NCBI RefSeq assembly: GCF_008831285.2
Contig: NC_045151.1
Span: 801,544-865,543, forward strand
Direction of reading: 5' to 3'
Origin: Nymphaea colorata
Taxonomy: Eukaryota; Streptophyta; Magnoliopsida; Nymphaeales; Nymphaeaceae
Length of the DNA: 64,000 nt
The notes below the pieces were generated by a model. The model was not told the DNA's origin. It saw only the letters and a list, made by a program, of their open reading frames with translations, and did no database searches. Below are positions 1 through 11,740 of this stretch, one piece after another (the first letter of the stretch is position 1; the number at the start of each line of letters is the position of its first letter). The position numbers were made by a program, and so were the translations under genes.

Positions 1-286
1 ATCTACATACCGCTTCTTCACTTACCCTTTTCATTTGGAGGTATCAGTACTATTATACGGGCCAGCGCTTCTCGAGTTCTTGTTATGGTAAAGATAGTCA
101 GCTGGATGCATTTACAGAAAGAAGGGAGATGGTAATGGTGGATCTTGGGACGTTTCCAATGAATATTTAGGATGGGTGTGAAACAAAACAAGGGTGGGAC
201 TTGAATATGACCAGCATCAGTTGTTCTGCAACTGCAAATGCTTCAACACCATTTGGAGGCACCTATAGGAGGTCTCGGAAGTTGGC

Positions 287-520
287 TTTCTAATGGAGTG
301 TTTGATTGTTTTGATTTTTTATTTTAAAATTAAAAATTCTAGAAAGAAATCCCACCTCGAACTGGAGATTCTAAAATTAAAAATCATGTGTTCGATAAAC
401 AGAAACTAAAATTTTAAAATTAATAAATTAAAATCATCATGGCATGTGTCCTAATTAAGGGATATAAACAAATTTTAAACTTATAAAATAACAATTAAAA
501 TTTTGAAATTTTGATTCTAG
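287..520. repeat. AT-rich MITE-like insertion in RAV flank
   Basis: A roughly 230 bp AT-rich block rich in AAAATTTTAAAATT-type motifs interrupts sequence that is nearly contiguous in the paralogous flank (about 14580-14635, only about 50 bp of unrelated spacer). It starts with a GTGTTTGAT motif also seen near other AT-rich blocks (about 2820, 40785). The shape suggests a short non-autonomous DNA element, but terminal inverted repeats and a target duplication are not clean, so the class is open. Confidence 0.45.
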
Positions 521-1329
521 AATGAGATCCATTTTTTCTCCAACTTCAAATGTACAAAAACCACTTATAAGATCAGGCTGCCTTCTCCAATATCGAGAGT
601 CTCTCTCTCTCACTCTCTCTCTCTCTGTGTACCCATTATGGCTTTTTGTGTAGGGGGGATGAATTGGCCTGATCAGAAAGACAACCGGGGAACAGCAGGA
701 GGCCCACACTGCTCGTCTATCAACTACTTATAGAAAGAGAAAACAGGAATGAATAGTTCCTACTCTAATCTTCAATCTGTCCAACGACGACCACACAGAA
801 TTCATCGTGTGGGAGAATTGGTTCCTCTAAGACGGCACTGGCGAGCAGATACCGACAGCTTTTCTTTCAAATGATGAGGGAAGCCATTTTTTTATTTTTT
901 TATTTCTCCTCCTTTTCTTTTTGGAGGATGCACACTTGCCGACTGAATCGGCGCGTGTTGAACGTGATATTATCTGATTCTGTCACTGACCTCAGCCATA
1001 TCCCGATGTCGATCCCACCAACCAGAAAAGACTCTCCTCGTCACCTTGAGACTGCTAGAAAAGATACAAACCCCCATGGACATTGAATTGTTGACCTCTT
1101 TCATTACCTGGTTCGTCTCATTACAGGCAACAATCTGTAGACTGTACAGGTTCTTAATTGGAGGTAGCGCTTCTGTGGTGGCAATCCCTTATTTCTCCAA
1201 GTTAAAATCGAGTGAAGATCTTCATCTGAAAAATAGAGTGTCCATCGTCCCCTCGAAATCGACGCCAGATGCAGAAGGAACCATTTTAACATATTGAGTT
1301 GCACGCGCAGGTGGGTTGGGACGAAGGAG

Positions 1330-1336
1330 ATATATA
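1330..1336 (+). promoter_or_regulatory. possible TATA box of RAV copy 1
   Basis: A TATATAG motif lies about 260 bp before the first ATG, in a block otherwise conserved with the pseudogene flank (about 15350-15380), where the TATA motif is altered. Position and motif fit a plant core promoter; no transcript evidence is available. Confidence 0.3.
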
Positions 1337-1594
1337 GGTTCAGGAACAGGACCATCCTACTGCTTTCTTGTCCCTTCCAGCGAGGGGCTTGTACCATCCG
1401 CTATGAATTAAATTGCTTAGATGGGAACGCAGAATCTACAATATGTGCTCTTGTTTCTGCTTTAATTATGTGGTTGTCTTCCAATCAAAAGGAGAGATAG
1501 GTTTGATATACAGGGTTCTTCATTTGCCCTTTAGTTGTGCTGCAGACACTTGCAGCATTGAGATAGAGAGGGAGAGAGAGCTCATTCACCTTCC

Positions 1595-2527
1595 ATGACC
1601 ATACGATTTATGGACCCTTTGTTGTTACAGACTGTTGGCTTTGCAGATATGAAGAGAAACAAGGAATGCTGGAGCCGCGGAGGGGTGGAAGAGATTCCCT
1701 TCCTCTTCCATGGCGCCAACAACGACACCACCACCACCGGAAACAATGCCGTCTTCGTGACCCCCGCCGGGAAGCTTCCATCTTCCCGGTACAAGGGAGT
1801 GGTTCCCCAGCCAAACGGCAAGTGGGGAGCTCAAATATACGAGCAGCACCAGCGGGTGTGGCTGGGGACGTTCCGCAAGGAGGTGGAGGCGGCGGTGGCC
1901 TACGACGTCGCCGCCCTCAAGTACAGAGGAGGAGAGGCTGTCACCAACTTCAGGATCGTGTGGGAAGACCAACACCAGACCGCCTTCTTGGAGGCTCACT
2001 CCAAGGAAGAGATCATCGACATGCTCAGGAAGAACACCTACCACGAAGAGCTGGCTGCGGCCAAAGAAAACGCCGCGGGCTCTTGTCCCTCATCGGCGTG
2101 GGCGGGGCGAGAGTTTCGCCTGAGATTCATGGAGAAGGAGGCGTTGTTCGATAAGGTGCTGACGCCCAGCGACGTGGGGAAGCTCAACAGGCTCGTGATT
2201 CCGAAGCAGTACGCCGAGGCATGCTTTCCTCAGCTGCTCAACGGCGGCAGCGATAGCCTGCTGCTCGGCTTCGAAGACGAAGGTGGGCGAGTTTGGAGGA
2301 TCAAGTACTCGTTCTGGAATAGCAGCCAGAGCTATGTCCTGACTAGAGGCTGGAGAGGGTTTGTGAAGGAGAAGGGGCTCCAGGCAGGAGATGTGATCAC
2401 GTTCTCTAGGTCTATTGCTGGTCCTGATCAGAATCTGTATCATATAACATCGAAGCATGCCGGAGGAGGAGACTCTGATTGCTCCACATCGCATGAAGAA
2501 CTCCTGCAATATGCAACACAGCATTGA
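1595..2527 (+). CDS. RAV: RAV/TEMPRANILLO-type AP2-B3 transcription factor (copy 1)
   Basis: Intronless 310-codon frame for a nuclear DNA-binding regulator of the RAV family (AP2 plus B3; members are mostly repressors in flowering, growth and stress pathways). The AP2 domain lies at about residues 64-120 ([16 protein letters not shown] ... RVWLGTF ... [11 protein letters not shown]). The B3 domain lies at about 183-286 ([20 protein letters not shown] ... [19 protein letters not shown]). The second in-frame ATG at 1649 aligns with the start of both paralogs (MERI/MKRN followed by ECW), so the true protein may be 292 residues. The frame stops soon after B3 and lacks the C-terminal RLFG-type repression motif found in copy 3; an out-of-frame VFGMM-like relic lies just past the stop. 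It is the first of three tandem copies. Family assignment is secure; repressor activity is doubtful because of the short C-terminus. Confidence 0.93.
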   Translation: MTIRFMDPLLLQTVGFADMKRNKECWSRGGVEEIPFLFHGANNDTTTTGNNAVFVTPAGKLPSSRYKGVVPQPNGKWGAQIYEQHQRVWLGTFRKEVEAAVAYDVAALKYRGGEAVTNFRIVWEDQHQTAFLEAHSKEEIIDMLRKNTYHEELAAAKENAAGSCPSSAWAGREFRLRFMEKEALFDKVLTPSDVGKLNRLVIPKQYAEACFPQLLNGGSDSLLLGFEDEGGRVWRIKYSFWNSSQSYVLTRGWRGFVKEKGLQAGDVITFSRSIAGPDQNLYHITSKHAGGGDSDCSTSHEELLQYATQH

Positions 2528-3361
2528 AAGTCTTTGGGATGATGCTGGAGAGTTTTGTTCAATCCTTTGATCGGTTGCAAGATCCAGTGCATGTCACCGG
2601 GAAGGTATTCAACGCCATTAATTACCAGTTTGGATTCAGAACCATGGCTGTGTCATGCTTAAAGGGGAGTTACTCAATTATTTATGTTCACTAGTGTCAT
2701 TCTCCATTATTAGGGAGGCGTTCGGCCGTGTTGAATTTTGCTTGTAGAATTAAAAATTTAGGCAAAATTTCATGTCAAATTGAAATTGGAATGAAAATTT
2801 TAGTTCTAATTTTCTTTTGTGTTTGATAGTCTAAAATTTCATTTTTAGAATGAAAAAAAATGATGAGCTTGATAAAATATAAATTAAACTTTTAAAATTG
2901 TTAAATTGGAACTATCATAACATGCGATGAAAAAACTTAAAATTCTAGAATTGTAATTTCACCCCTAAGAGAACATTATATTTCCAGAATTTTGATTGAA
3001 TGAGTTTATTAAATAATCAAAATTTTTTGTTTGATGACACAATTTCCATTTCATCAACAAAATGAGAATTATTATAATTTCAATCACGTCAAGGATAGTG
3101 GATTCTAAGTTGAAGTTTGCAGTTTTCCACACATCCCACGGCTTTAAATAACAACTCACATCAACAGAAACCTAACCAGTAGAAATTACTATTATGAACC
3201 GTTATGAAGGCAAGAAAGATGACTGCCATGCATGGCTTTATAAAGAAGCCAAATTCCAAAGAAGTTCTTCGTGTAGTAAAGCTGATTTAATTGATATTAG
3301 AAGTCACACACTATATAAGAGTTCTGCCAGAGTCACACACTCATCAAACCCAACTAAGTTT
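2528..3361. other. 3' flank of RAV copy 1, with an AT-rich insertion
   Basis: No gene is seen. From about 2715 to 2985 lies another AT-rich block with AAATTTT-rich symmetrical composition, bounded by unrelated sequence, resembling the block at 287-520 and likely a short DNA element. The short frames on either strand have no family signature. Confidence 0.5.
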
Positions 3362-3785
3362 GTGGTTGTTGTTGTTGTTGCTGATATTGATTTGAATTAA
3401 CTGATTTAACTTGATTCTCAAGGTACATAGCATAATTGGTTGAGCAAGGACTTGTGACATGGTTGTTGTTGTTGTTATTATTTATTTAGATTTTTTTTGA
3501 ATTAAGTGATTTAACTTCAGCTTCTAGGGGCACAACATAGCTGGTCGGACTAGGGCATGTGAACTGGTTGTTGTTGTTATTATGGACATTGATTTGGGTT
3601 TGATTTGAATTAGCTAATTTAACTTGAGCCTCCAAGGGACATAACATAGATGGTTGGACTCGGGCGTGTGAAGTAGTTGTTGCTGTTGTTGTTAATGTCG
3701 ATATTGATTTGAATTACTTGACTTAACTTAAGCCTCAAGAGACATAACATAGCTGGTTTGATCCGACTGGGGCATGTGAAAAGGT
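3362..3785 (+). repeat. four diverged ~105 bp tandem units, tRNA-SINE-like
   Basis: Four units start near 3362, 3462, 3566 and 3676. Each opens with a GTTGTTGTT run, then carries GATTTGAATTA, a TTAACTT segment, a 'CATAACATAGCTGGTTGGA' type segment and GGGCATGTGAA. The segment with AGCTGGTTGG resembles a pol III A box, and the last unit is followed by GGTAAGTCTCGAATTC, which resembles a B box. A similar single segment occurs near 9105-9170. A tRNA-derived SINE head that has expanded in tandem is a reasonable reading; alternatively it is a simple local satellite. Confidence 0.5.
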
Positions 3786-4324
3786 AAGTCTCGAATTCAA
3801 TTTAATCACTATGTTTCCATATATTAAGTCGTGTGACACAACGCATAAGTTGAAGAGTGTATTACTGCTGATACTATTGCATCTTGAAGGCAGGATAAAT
3901 GAGATGACTTTCGAGATTCTTTTTTAGCCAATGATGGTGTGTTATCCTCATGCTCACCTAAAACTTATTTAACTTGAATTGTGGGAAAATGATCAAATGA
4001 AAAGATACTATTTCTCAACTGCATCAAAGAGAACAACCATGCCCGCCATTCGTCATACATATCCATAAAAGGCTACATTTTTCTTCAATGGGACTTATAT
4101 ATATATATCTAGAGAGAGAGAGACAGAGAGAGAGAGAGACTATGAGACTTTTTTTTCCTCTTTGCAATTACTTACCACCCCACTCTAAGAGTAGTACTTA
4201 TAAGTAGATATCATTCGACAAGGTTTATTTACAATGATCAGAATAATGCCTCAGATCATGTAGCTTGGATATGAAAATATGAATTTTTGAGCCTTAAAAT
4301 TGGCCAATACTAAGAAGTTGATTG
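3786..4324. other. intergenic, nothing recognised
   Basis: AT-rich sequence with a short AT/GA microsatellite near 4100-4140. No coding signature on either strand. Confidence 0.6.

Positions 4325-4404
<80 letters not shown>
4325..4404. repeat. compound (CT)n-(AT)n microsatellite
   Basis: An uninterrupted CT run (4325-4350) passes directly into an AT run (4351-4404). The flanks after it are similar to the flank of the AT tract at 22677-22773, so the tract lies in the duplicated block. Confidence 0.95.
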
Positions 4405-4406
<2 letters not shown>

Positions 4407-4775
4407 AATCGGCTATATAATTTTAAAAGTTCAATAGTAATATCTTCTTCTTCCCTCTCCTTTATATGTATAAAATGTTTGCCTGCTGCTGAAATTTAAC
4501 ACTAACGTTCAGCTAAAGGTGCAGGAAAGCTTGTATTTAAAAACCGTTTGAGACATTTATCTGACCGATAATTGTGTACTTCAATTAAACAAATCATTGA
4601 TTGTATATTATTAGATAAGCCAAGGGTTAACAACCTATTACCTGAAAAAGAAACCCGGAGGCCGCCGATTCCCCATTACTTTCAGGTTTCTACGCTGCAT
4701 CGGCATCAATTATTGACTTGTGTATAAAAGGAAGCATCTTGAAGGGTCACTGACTTATTTTAGCGAGTTTCAAAT

Positions 4776-5269
4776 AGGGATGTCAATGAAATCAGATAAA
4801 TTCTTAATTGTATCTGTTTTTTCGGATATTCACATATTTGGATTCAGACACAAATAAAAAAGTCATATCTGAATCTGAAATCCTATTTAACAATCCAAAT
4901 GTGTTTTGAATCTGATTTTTATATTCATATCCGAATCCTAAATACTGTTTAACAATCCGAATCAGATGTGAGTCCGATTTTTAAATTCATGTCCGAATCT
5001 CAAATTTTAAACCGAATTTTGCTAATTTTCGAAATATAAGAACATTAGATATATGACATTTGTTTAAAAACAAATCCAATCCAAATCGGTATTTGAATTT
5101 GATAAAATATTCATGTATATCTGAATCCAAATGCGAATTGGATCAGATCTCATTTCTTACATCCAAGTCCGATCTGATTTGTTAATCAGATATTAATTTT
5201 TTTTATATCTGATTTTTTCGAATCCATTTGATCAAATATTCGATCCAAATCAGATATATTTACCTCCCC
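4776..5269. mobile_element. MITE-like element rich in GATTCGGAT-type motifs (copy A)
   Basis: Bounded by AGGGATGTCAAT on the left and ATTTACCTCCCC on the right, which are imperfect inverted repeats. The interior is a run of degenerate ATCCGAATC/TTTGGATTC motifs with no coding capacity. The duplicated block at about 23030-23080 continues from TTTCAAAT to GTGAAATG without this segment, an apparent empty site. Three more copies are listed below. Superfamily not determined. Confidence 0.65.
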
Positions 5270-6035
5270 GATTCTAAATGTTGTGAAATGTCCATCTCCT
5301 TCCATATGATGAAGGAAACGACCAATCGAAGAAAACCACCAATCCCTACTTAATTTTTCATTGTTGATGACTTGGTGTTGATGTTCATTGTGGCTGATAA
5401 TGACTGTCTGGAGTACAGTGATGTCTCACTCTCCGCGTATGCTTCCATAACTTCATGACAAAAAGGACGCATTCTACAGCCATTAAAATCGTGGTCTTAA
5501 TTTATTGACATTTTAAAAGCTTTGGTAAACTGACTCGATAATAATATCGTTCAACGGACGACTCGAGTGCAAGATAAAAACGTCTGGCAGCTATGTACGG
5601 TTGTTGTTATATATATATATATATAAAAAGAGAGTGAGACTAAATTAAATTGTGCTCGTTACCCAACTCAACTCATTTTAGTAAAGGTTGCGTGTGCAGT
5701 TATGCGTGTAAGCTTATATACGCAGTAAAAGGAGGAAGATGTTTCTGTAATCTTAAAAAAACATGTCCTTTGTAGTCATTTCACTTTTTTATTTTCATTT
5801 TTATCTTACCAAAATTTATTTTTTTCTATGTGAACAAGGAGGAGTACTTTTATTATTAACCATGCACTATGGCGCATATAACCAGCTTTGAACTCATTTT
5901 GATTCATAATTATGAACGGTAAAAGAAAAAAGAGAAATGTGATTAACTATTAATTTATATATTTTTCTTCATGTTTTTCTCCTAATAGTCTATCAGGATA
6001 ATTAGATGGCCTTCAAGACCTGGATAGCCAAATCA

Positions 6036-6038
<3 letters not shown>
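5270..6038. other. duplicated non-coding block
   Basis: No gene. About 5270-5620 matches about 23055-23360, including a block with GACTCGATAATAATATCG and CGACTCGAGTGCAAG, so it is part of the tandem RAV unit rather than unique sequence. A short AT microsatellite sits at about 5608-5626. Confidence 0.65.

Positions 6039-6111
<73 letters not shown>
6039..6111. repeat. (AT)n-(AG)n microsatellite
   Basis: AT run 6039-6079 followed directly by an AG run to 6111. Confidence 0.95.
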
Positions 6112-6116
<5 letters not shown>

Positions 6117-8033
6117 GACATCCAGCTATGTAAGGATGCATCTTATTTACATATAGGTAAAGGCGAATTGGGTCTTAAAGATTCAAGGGGCCAAAATCTG
6201 AGCCGATCTATTAGATACAGTCTGATTAAATTGAACTAAATAAAGGGTGGACCTGAACGGAGTCCAATTACCAGTTTACATCTTTTATTGAACTGTAAAA
6301 GATTGATAGCAAAAGAAATTGCATCCTGCAGGCTTCAAGACGGAGTGCATTGTAATGGATAATTAAGGCCTTGAAAGAGAAACTTGATCCCTGATCCCAA
6401 GACGATGGATTTTAACAGTGTGTTTGGCCATTGACGATGTCAGACATTCACTGCAGTCACTAATTGGTAATTCATGAACATCAGCACCATTGAAGGCAAA
6501 CAGTCGTCCCACCAAGTGGAAAATTTTTTGAAATAGAAAAGTCTGTCAAGAGCAAGAATTGAGAGGAGGATCCATATATAGTTGGTCCTGCCTGTGTATG
6601 TTTTCTGATATTTTCAAATCCTTCTTACCCATTTTCAAGTTCTCTGAATTCATCTACCTATCTTTGAAGCTATAAACCATTGAATTCGGAAACCATCCGG
6701 CTTGACCAAATTATCCAATTGGCAATCATGTCCTTCATATACATCGTAGCATTTCATATCATTCTTCGATTGAAAGTTTCAAAGATGCAACAATTGCACC
6801 ATACATTTGAAAATCTTGCGTCTTCAAATCCAATCCAATCTTTCTGTGACCACCATCTTCTGCTTTAATTCTAATTTCATGGAGTCAAATCCATCTTTGA
6901 AGCTACAAACCATTAAACTCAGAAACCATCCGACTTGACCAAACCAAAGCAGTCTTATCCTTGATATCTTTAGCATTTCATATCATTCTTCGATTCAAAA
7001 TGCAACAACTACACCATAGATTTGAAAACTTGCATATTCAAATCCTTATTCTCACTTTAGATGCCTCTCCCCCGCCTGACTTAGGGATCCATGGATTTGA
7101 AGCATAATAGAGATGTTGAATCCACCATCGTCAAAGCTATAGTTTGCCAAGACTATAAATTTGAGGTGAAACTCGCATCAAATTTCAACCTTTCATTGGA
7201 ACTCACATTAAATTAATTAGATCTAATATAAAGCCTGCTAAAGCATATGTGAAGGTTGACATGCCTTGTTCTCTCTACCCGGGAAGTCATGAATTACTCA
7301 AATTGACCTATCATTCTGTTACCTGGATACGTCCAAAAGATTGAAGACAAGGGAATGAATTTGGAAAATCCTGAAATGGAATTAAAGCATGAAATAAAAA
7401 AGGAGACGAAAAAGCCAATACAGAAGGGGCCCTACATATATAGAACGGAAAAAGATCTCTCATGAACAAGTTGCGCATGAGTGACAAGAAAAGGAAAGGC
7501 AAATGAAACGTGCTCAATCTGCCACGGAAATTTATTCTCGATCTCTGCCGCTTTTTGATCGGTTCCTCTTCTCACTTTATCATTTTGGGGTCCATTCCTG
7601 AGTAACCACAGTAGAGATAATTCTTCAGCTTCCTTTCTATGTTTATTGTATATGCAGGGGGGCATCAAGTATTTATTTAAGTTGAAGAGGTATGTACGCA
7701 ATAAAAGTCGACCAGAATGGTTAATTGCAATGGGCTATTTGACAGATGAATGCATGACATTTTGTTCAACATATTGTAGATGTTTAGAATCAAGAATAAG
7801 TAAACCTTAAAAGAATGCAAAGACATAGCCAGTGTAAAGAGAGTGGGAAGTCAATTAGGCACATCAAAATTGGTAACATGGACACATTAACTCACTACTA
7901 AGTGCACACGTACATATTATTCATTGATAACCATCAAGCAAAATACATATTATATGGGGAAAGGATAAAGTTTCTTTGCTTGAGTTTGAGTTTCTTCAAT
8001 TTCAAACTCAAGTTATTCAGTTTATGACACAAT
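6112..8033. other. duplicated non-coding block downstream of RAV copy 1
   Basis: About 6290-7640 is clearly similar to about 23420-24530; for example both contain GATGGATTTTAA, CAGTGTGTTTGGC, and later CATGAACA(A/G)GTTG followed by GACAAGAAAAGG. Within the block a sub-segment (about 6650-6860 and 6890-7050) is internally repeated. The similarity is not confined to any open frame, so it is read as non-coding duplicated DNA. Confidence 0.6.
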
Positions 8034-8228
8034 AGTAGGGGCGGAGCCAAGGTAGGGCCTCCATGGGCCCTGGCCCCCACCTCTTTTTTTTTTTAAATTT
8101 ATATATAAATTTTAAAAAATTTTACTTGTTTTATATAAACATTTTGAAAAATAATATTTTAGCCCTAGTTAAAATTTTAAAACTTTAATTCGGTCTGTTT
8201 CATGAAAAATTTTGGCTTCGTCCCTAGT
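8034..8228. mobile_element. MITE with AGGGGCGGAGCC ends and AGT target duplication
   Basis: The 189 bp element 8037-8225 begins AGGGGCGGAGCCAA and ends TTGGCTTCGTCCCT, imperfect terminal inverted repeats, flanked on both sides by AGT (8034-8036 and 8226-8228). It has no coding capacity and an AT-rich centre. A relative with the same start lies in the RAV pseudogene at about 20393. The 3 bp duplication would fit PIF/Harbinger or CACTA families, but the class is not settled. Confidence 0.75.
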
Positions 8229-10504
8229 GATACGAACCTATATTTCATAAAAGTTTATTTGTTGTGATGAGTTAAATTTCATTTCTGATAGAACTAACAT
8301 ATTTTCTTAATGTTCAGTATAGACATGCCGACACCGCCAAACTTTTAAGATTTCTACCTCAGTGATAAGATTACTATGGGAGCACTTTCTGTTCATATTA
8401 GCATTTGTTAAAAAAACTTTATGTAACTTTTAATTATTGTGAATCACTTGTATTGTTGTATATAAGTTCGAACAATTGTTAAATCTATACGGTTGGTTCA
8501 TGAACATGTAATTGTTTTGTTTGCTTCCTTTGATAGATGAAAAAAGTAAGCAAATATGTTGTATATGTATTTTCAATTTTGAAAAAAATTATATTATAAT
8601 CGAACAGGAAAAAAAATTAAAAGACTTTCACTGATGCTTAAATATGCGTTGATAATGAGAACAACGTTAACCAGACATCGGTTAAACTAGCGTCCAGGTA
8701 TTTGTCAGTAAAAAGTTTTACGGACGACAAGTAACATGTTGGAAATAATTGATTATTAGCGCAGTAATAGTCAATATTTACTTACGTCTTGGCAGCACTA
8801 GTGACACCCTACACCGATGCCCCTGTTTAGTGTGTTAATGATGATTTGTGTCGTTACCCTCTTCATTAACAAAAACACAAAACATCTGTAAAACCATTAT
8901 CAACATGCTTTAGTTTCACGGACATTTTGTGGCCATTGGTTATGCCTATGTTTTTTTTTTTTGTAGTGGATGCACCAAAAGACTTGGAAACAATTTAAAG
9001 CACGCTTAATTTTTTGATTTTTTTTTACCATGGTCAACCGAAAAGAACCATAAAATTGTTTCTACTAAATTTTTGATTCATTAGTGAATTAACATAAGAA
9101 TTGTTTGAAGGGACATCACGTAATTGGTCAAGTTAAGGGTATTGTCTAGGTCTTTAGTTTGATTCATGTGGGTATTATGCTTATGCTCCTTTGTTTTAAG
9201 GTGGTGGGGTGCAACATCTAAATTGAAGGGTACATTGCAGCCATTGTTTATGCCGACGTAGCTCAGGACCTCAAAGGCAAGAGGAACGGGAGGGTTGCAG
9301 GACCTTGATTTGGATGATAGAGTAAGATGAACCTATCCTTCACCCTGATTTAGTAGAAGAATTAAATTTTCATATTTTTACCCTCCAAAGAATGAGATGG
9401 AGAATATATTTAACTTTGTTGGTACACCTACGCTTTCCTTTTGAATAAACTTATAGCTTCAACGAAGAAAGACCGTTCACCTTATCACTTTTAAATATTA
9501 ATTAAAGTCCAATCTAACGCTGCAATGCTTAACCATGTATGATATCAATAGTATAGTTAAATAGACTCCTGCAAAATAATAAACTCGAAATTTGTTACTA
9601 TTCATGGTATTTTAGCATTTTATCTCACGAATATAGCTTTGAGTTAATAATAACCCATCGTATATTGACGGAAGATTATTTTCTATTAATAGATTATTAT
9701 GAAAAAACAGTCTTCAACAACATAAAAAGAACAAATTCTATTTTCTTTTTATTATAGTAAAAAGTTCAAGTGTACATTCTAAAATTTCAGTAAAATTTAG
9801 TGCTTCTGATTCAAGGGCATTTTTTGCATACGACACGAACCTGAATTGGGAGCTGCTTGAAAAGGAAGGTGCTGCCAACATCAGACAAGCAATCAATGGC
9901 GTCTTATCAAGATTATGGACTTTTCCTAGTGCGCAAGAAACCGCAGGTCCCGCCATTTTATCATTCAATTCCCACTGTCGGTATCTCTGTGTCTTTTCCC
10001 CTCTCGCTCTCACCGGCCTCCTGCAGATGGCAGATTAACGTACGAGGCCTCCGGCGTCCGGTCTCTGCCAATTTGTCGACCCGTCTCTCTCCTATTTCCT
10101 GCCCTGACATGCAACTTGCCCGCCCTCCGGCCTTTCCCCGGCGCTCTCTTTTGTTGTTCTTATCGTTGTCGGCATCGCTCTGGCTCTGGTTACAGTCCGT
10201 CGACTCCAATTGCATCAGCCCAAAGATGACGAAGCAGCGACTTGGTTTAGTAGAATATTATGATCCTATTGCTAGTAGGATCATACAAATATAAGAAGCA
10301 ATTTTGAAGTTTCTTCACCCACATAATGTCTGCCTTGCCAACAGAAATTTACAAGACCAGATTAAAGGCAGGCAGATCTAAGCCTTGATTCAACCAAGAT
10401 ATCGAACAAAAGTAAAAAAAAATAAATATAATTCTCTAATCAAACTAATTGCACATAGGAAAAAAGTTATCCATTCCATTACGAGCTCCATGCATGGGAA
10501 TTTA
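8229..10504. other. intergenic, partly duplicated
   Basis: No gene is supported. About 9870-10040 matches about 28920-29070 (GGTGCTGCC at the start, then TTATCATT, then CTCTGTGT and GGCCTCC), marking another block of the RAV unit. A 145-codon open frame at 9857-10294 overlaps this block but is not conserved as a frame in the second copy. A SINE-like segment (GGGACATCACGTAATTGG) lies near 9110. Confidence 0.55.
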
Positions 10505-10915
10505 AGAATGTCAAGGGATTAGATTGGAATCAGATGTATTTTTAACAATATCCTTTTTTTTTTTATATTCATGTACTTTGATTCAAATTTCGGATTCAAA
10601 TGCAAATGAAAACAAGCTGTATCCAAATCCGGATCCTAAATCTAATTTCCCAATCTAAATCTGGTTTTTAAAATCCGAATCTGAATTTTGAATGGTATGT
10701 GGCCGCTTTTCAAAAGGTAAGAGCGTTGGATATATGATATTTATTTAAAACTAAATCCGATCCAAATTCAAATGTATATCGAATTTGATATTTATATATA
10801 TTTGAATCTAATCGGATGTCATTTCTTAAATTCGAATCCATTTCGATTTTTTAATCTGCTTTTTCCCAAAGGTTCAATCAGATATTCAATCTAGATTAGA
10901 TATATTGACCTCCCT
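10505..10915. mobile_element. MITE-like GATTCGGAT element (copy B)
   Basis: Same degenerate ATCCGAATC composition as 4776-5269, ending ATTGACCTCCCT (10904-10915), the inverted counterpart of the AGGGATGTCAA start. The left end is eroded (near AGAATGTCAAGGGATT). Confidence 0.55.
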
Positions 10916-11634
10916 AAATGAGACCTTCATATATTATAGAATCCAAGAACAAGGGAACTTTTATGTCGATTATCAAATTTTTGGGCAGGAAGATTGCATG
11001 TGTGCAGATAAGTTTCAGAAAGATCGCATGCATATATGAACAAAGTGTTCACGTCTTATGTATCATATGTGCTGCTAAAGTTGAGAACAAGGCCTGATCT
11101 TCCGCTTATCAACTTAAACTGGCCTCTAGTTTTATGTTTCTTGGACGGCAGTTGTATCTGGACGGTGGGACGAATGCGTCCAAATGAAATGACAGGAATA
11201 TACATAAAGAAAATAACGTACGAATTCCAAAATAGAGACAATGAAGTACGGGAAAAAGGTGTCATTTGCAAGTTGCACACTGAGCAACAAAATAAATAAT
11301 AAAATCTTGAAGCACCAGCAGGAATCTGCCTTCCAGTGGGTGAAATTAATATCGTATTGAATTATTGCCAATGAAGAAATCAATAACGTGCTCGCTCTGC
11401 CATGTCAATTATCCTCACTGCCTCGTTTTGCCCTCACTTCCATTACTTAGGATTCCATTTACCTATTACCATGCACTGTAGAGGTAATTCTCCATCGTCC
11501 AGACGCTTCTCTTTTTGGTAAAGATATAGCATAGATAGTCGGTTAAGTGTCATGTTGACAATACTTCAGTTCAATTTTCACTATTCTTTTGGACCCCAAA
11601 TGAAGGACATATCATGAAGGACATATCATAAGAC
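10916..11634. other. intergenic
   Basis: No gene recognised; three short overlapping frames on both strands at 11036-11383 have no family signature. The stretch ends in AAGAC (11630-11634), the target duplication of the copia element that follows. Confidence 0.6.
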
Positions 11635-11740
11635 TGTTAGTTAATGTGAACGTGTGAGCAATATGTGAAAGTGGAGAGAAATGTTAGTTAATGTGAACGT
11701 GTGAGTAATATGTCGAAGTGGAGATCCTGTAAACATGTGG
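11635..11740 (+). repeat. 5' LTR remnant with 47 bp internal tandem repeat
   Basis: Matches the start of the 3' LTR, with about four visible mismatches over roughly 105 bp. It contains the same two tandem copies of a GAGAAATGTTAGTTAATGTG-type unit. The match ends at ATGTGG (11735-11740), where pol sequence takes over. Confidence 0.9.

Larger units (their letters stand above)
1..1594. other. 5' flank of RAV copy 1
   Basis: No gene is seen here. From about 520 to 1594 the stretch is recognisably similar to the flank of the RAV pseudogene (about 14640-15709), including the CT-rich tract near 600, the segment around 940-1000 and the segment around 1320-1500. The part nearest the CDS also resembles the region just before RAV copy 3 (about 25490). 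It therefore belongs to the duplicated RAV unit and probably contains its promoter and 5' leader. Several short open frames on both strands have no recognisable composition or conservation and are not called. Confidence 0.7.

Noticed and set aside
1625-2154. Open frames of 139 and 162 codons overlapping RAV copy 1 in other frames or on the other strand
   Set aside because: They are shadows created by the GC-rich codon use of the RAV gene; copy 3 gives similar shadows, and none has a family signature.
9857-10294. 145-codon plus-strand frame
   Set aside because: Lies in a duplicated block whose second copy (about 28920-29070) does not keep the frame; the composition is not protein-like.
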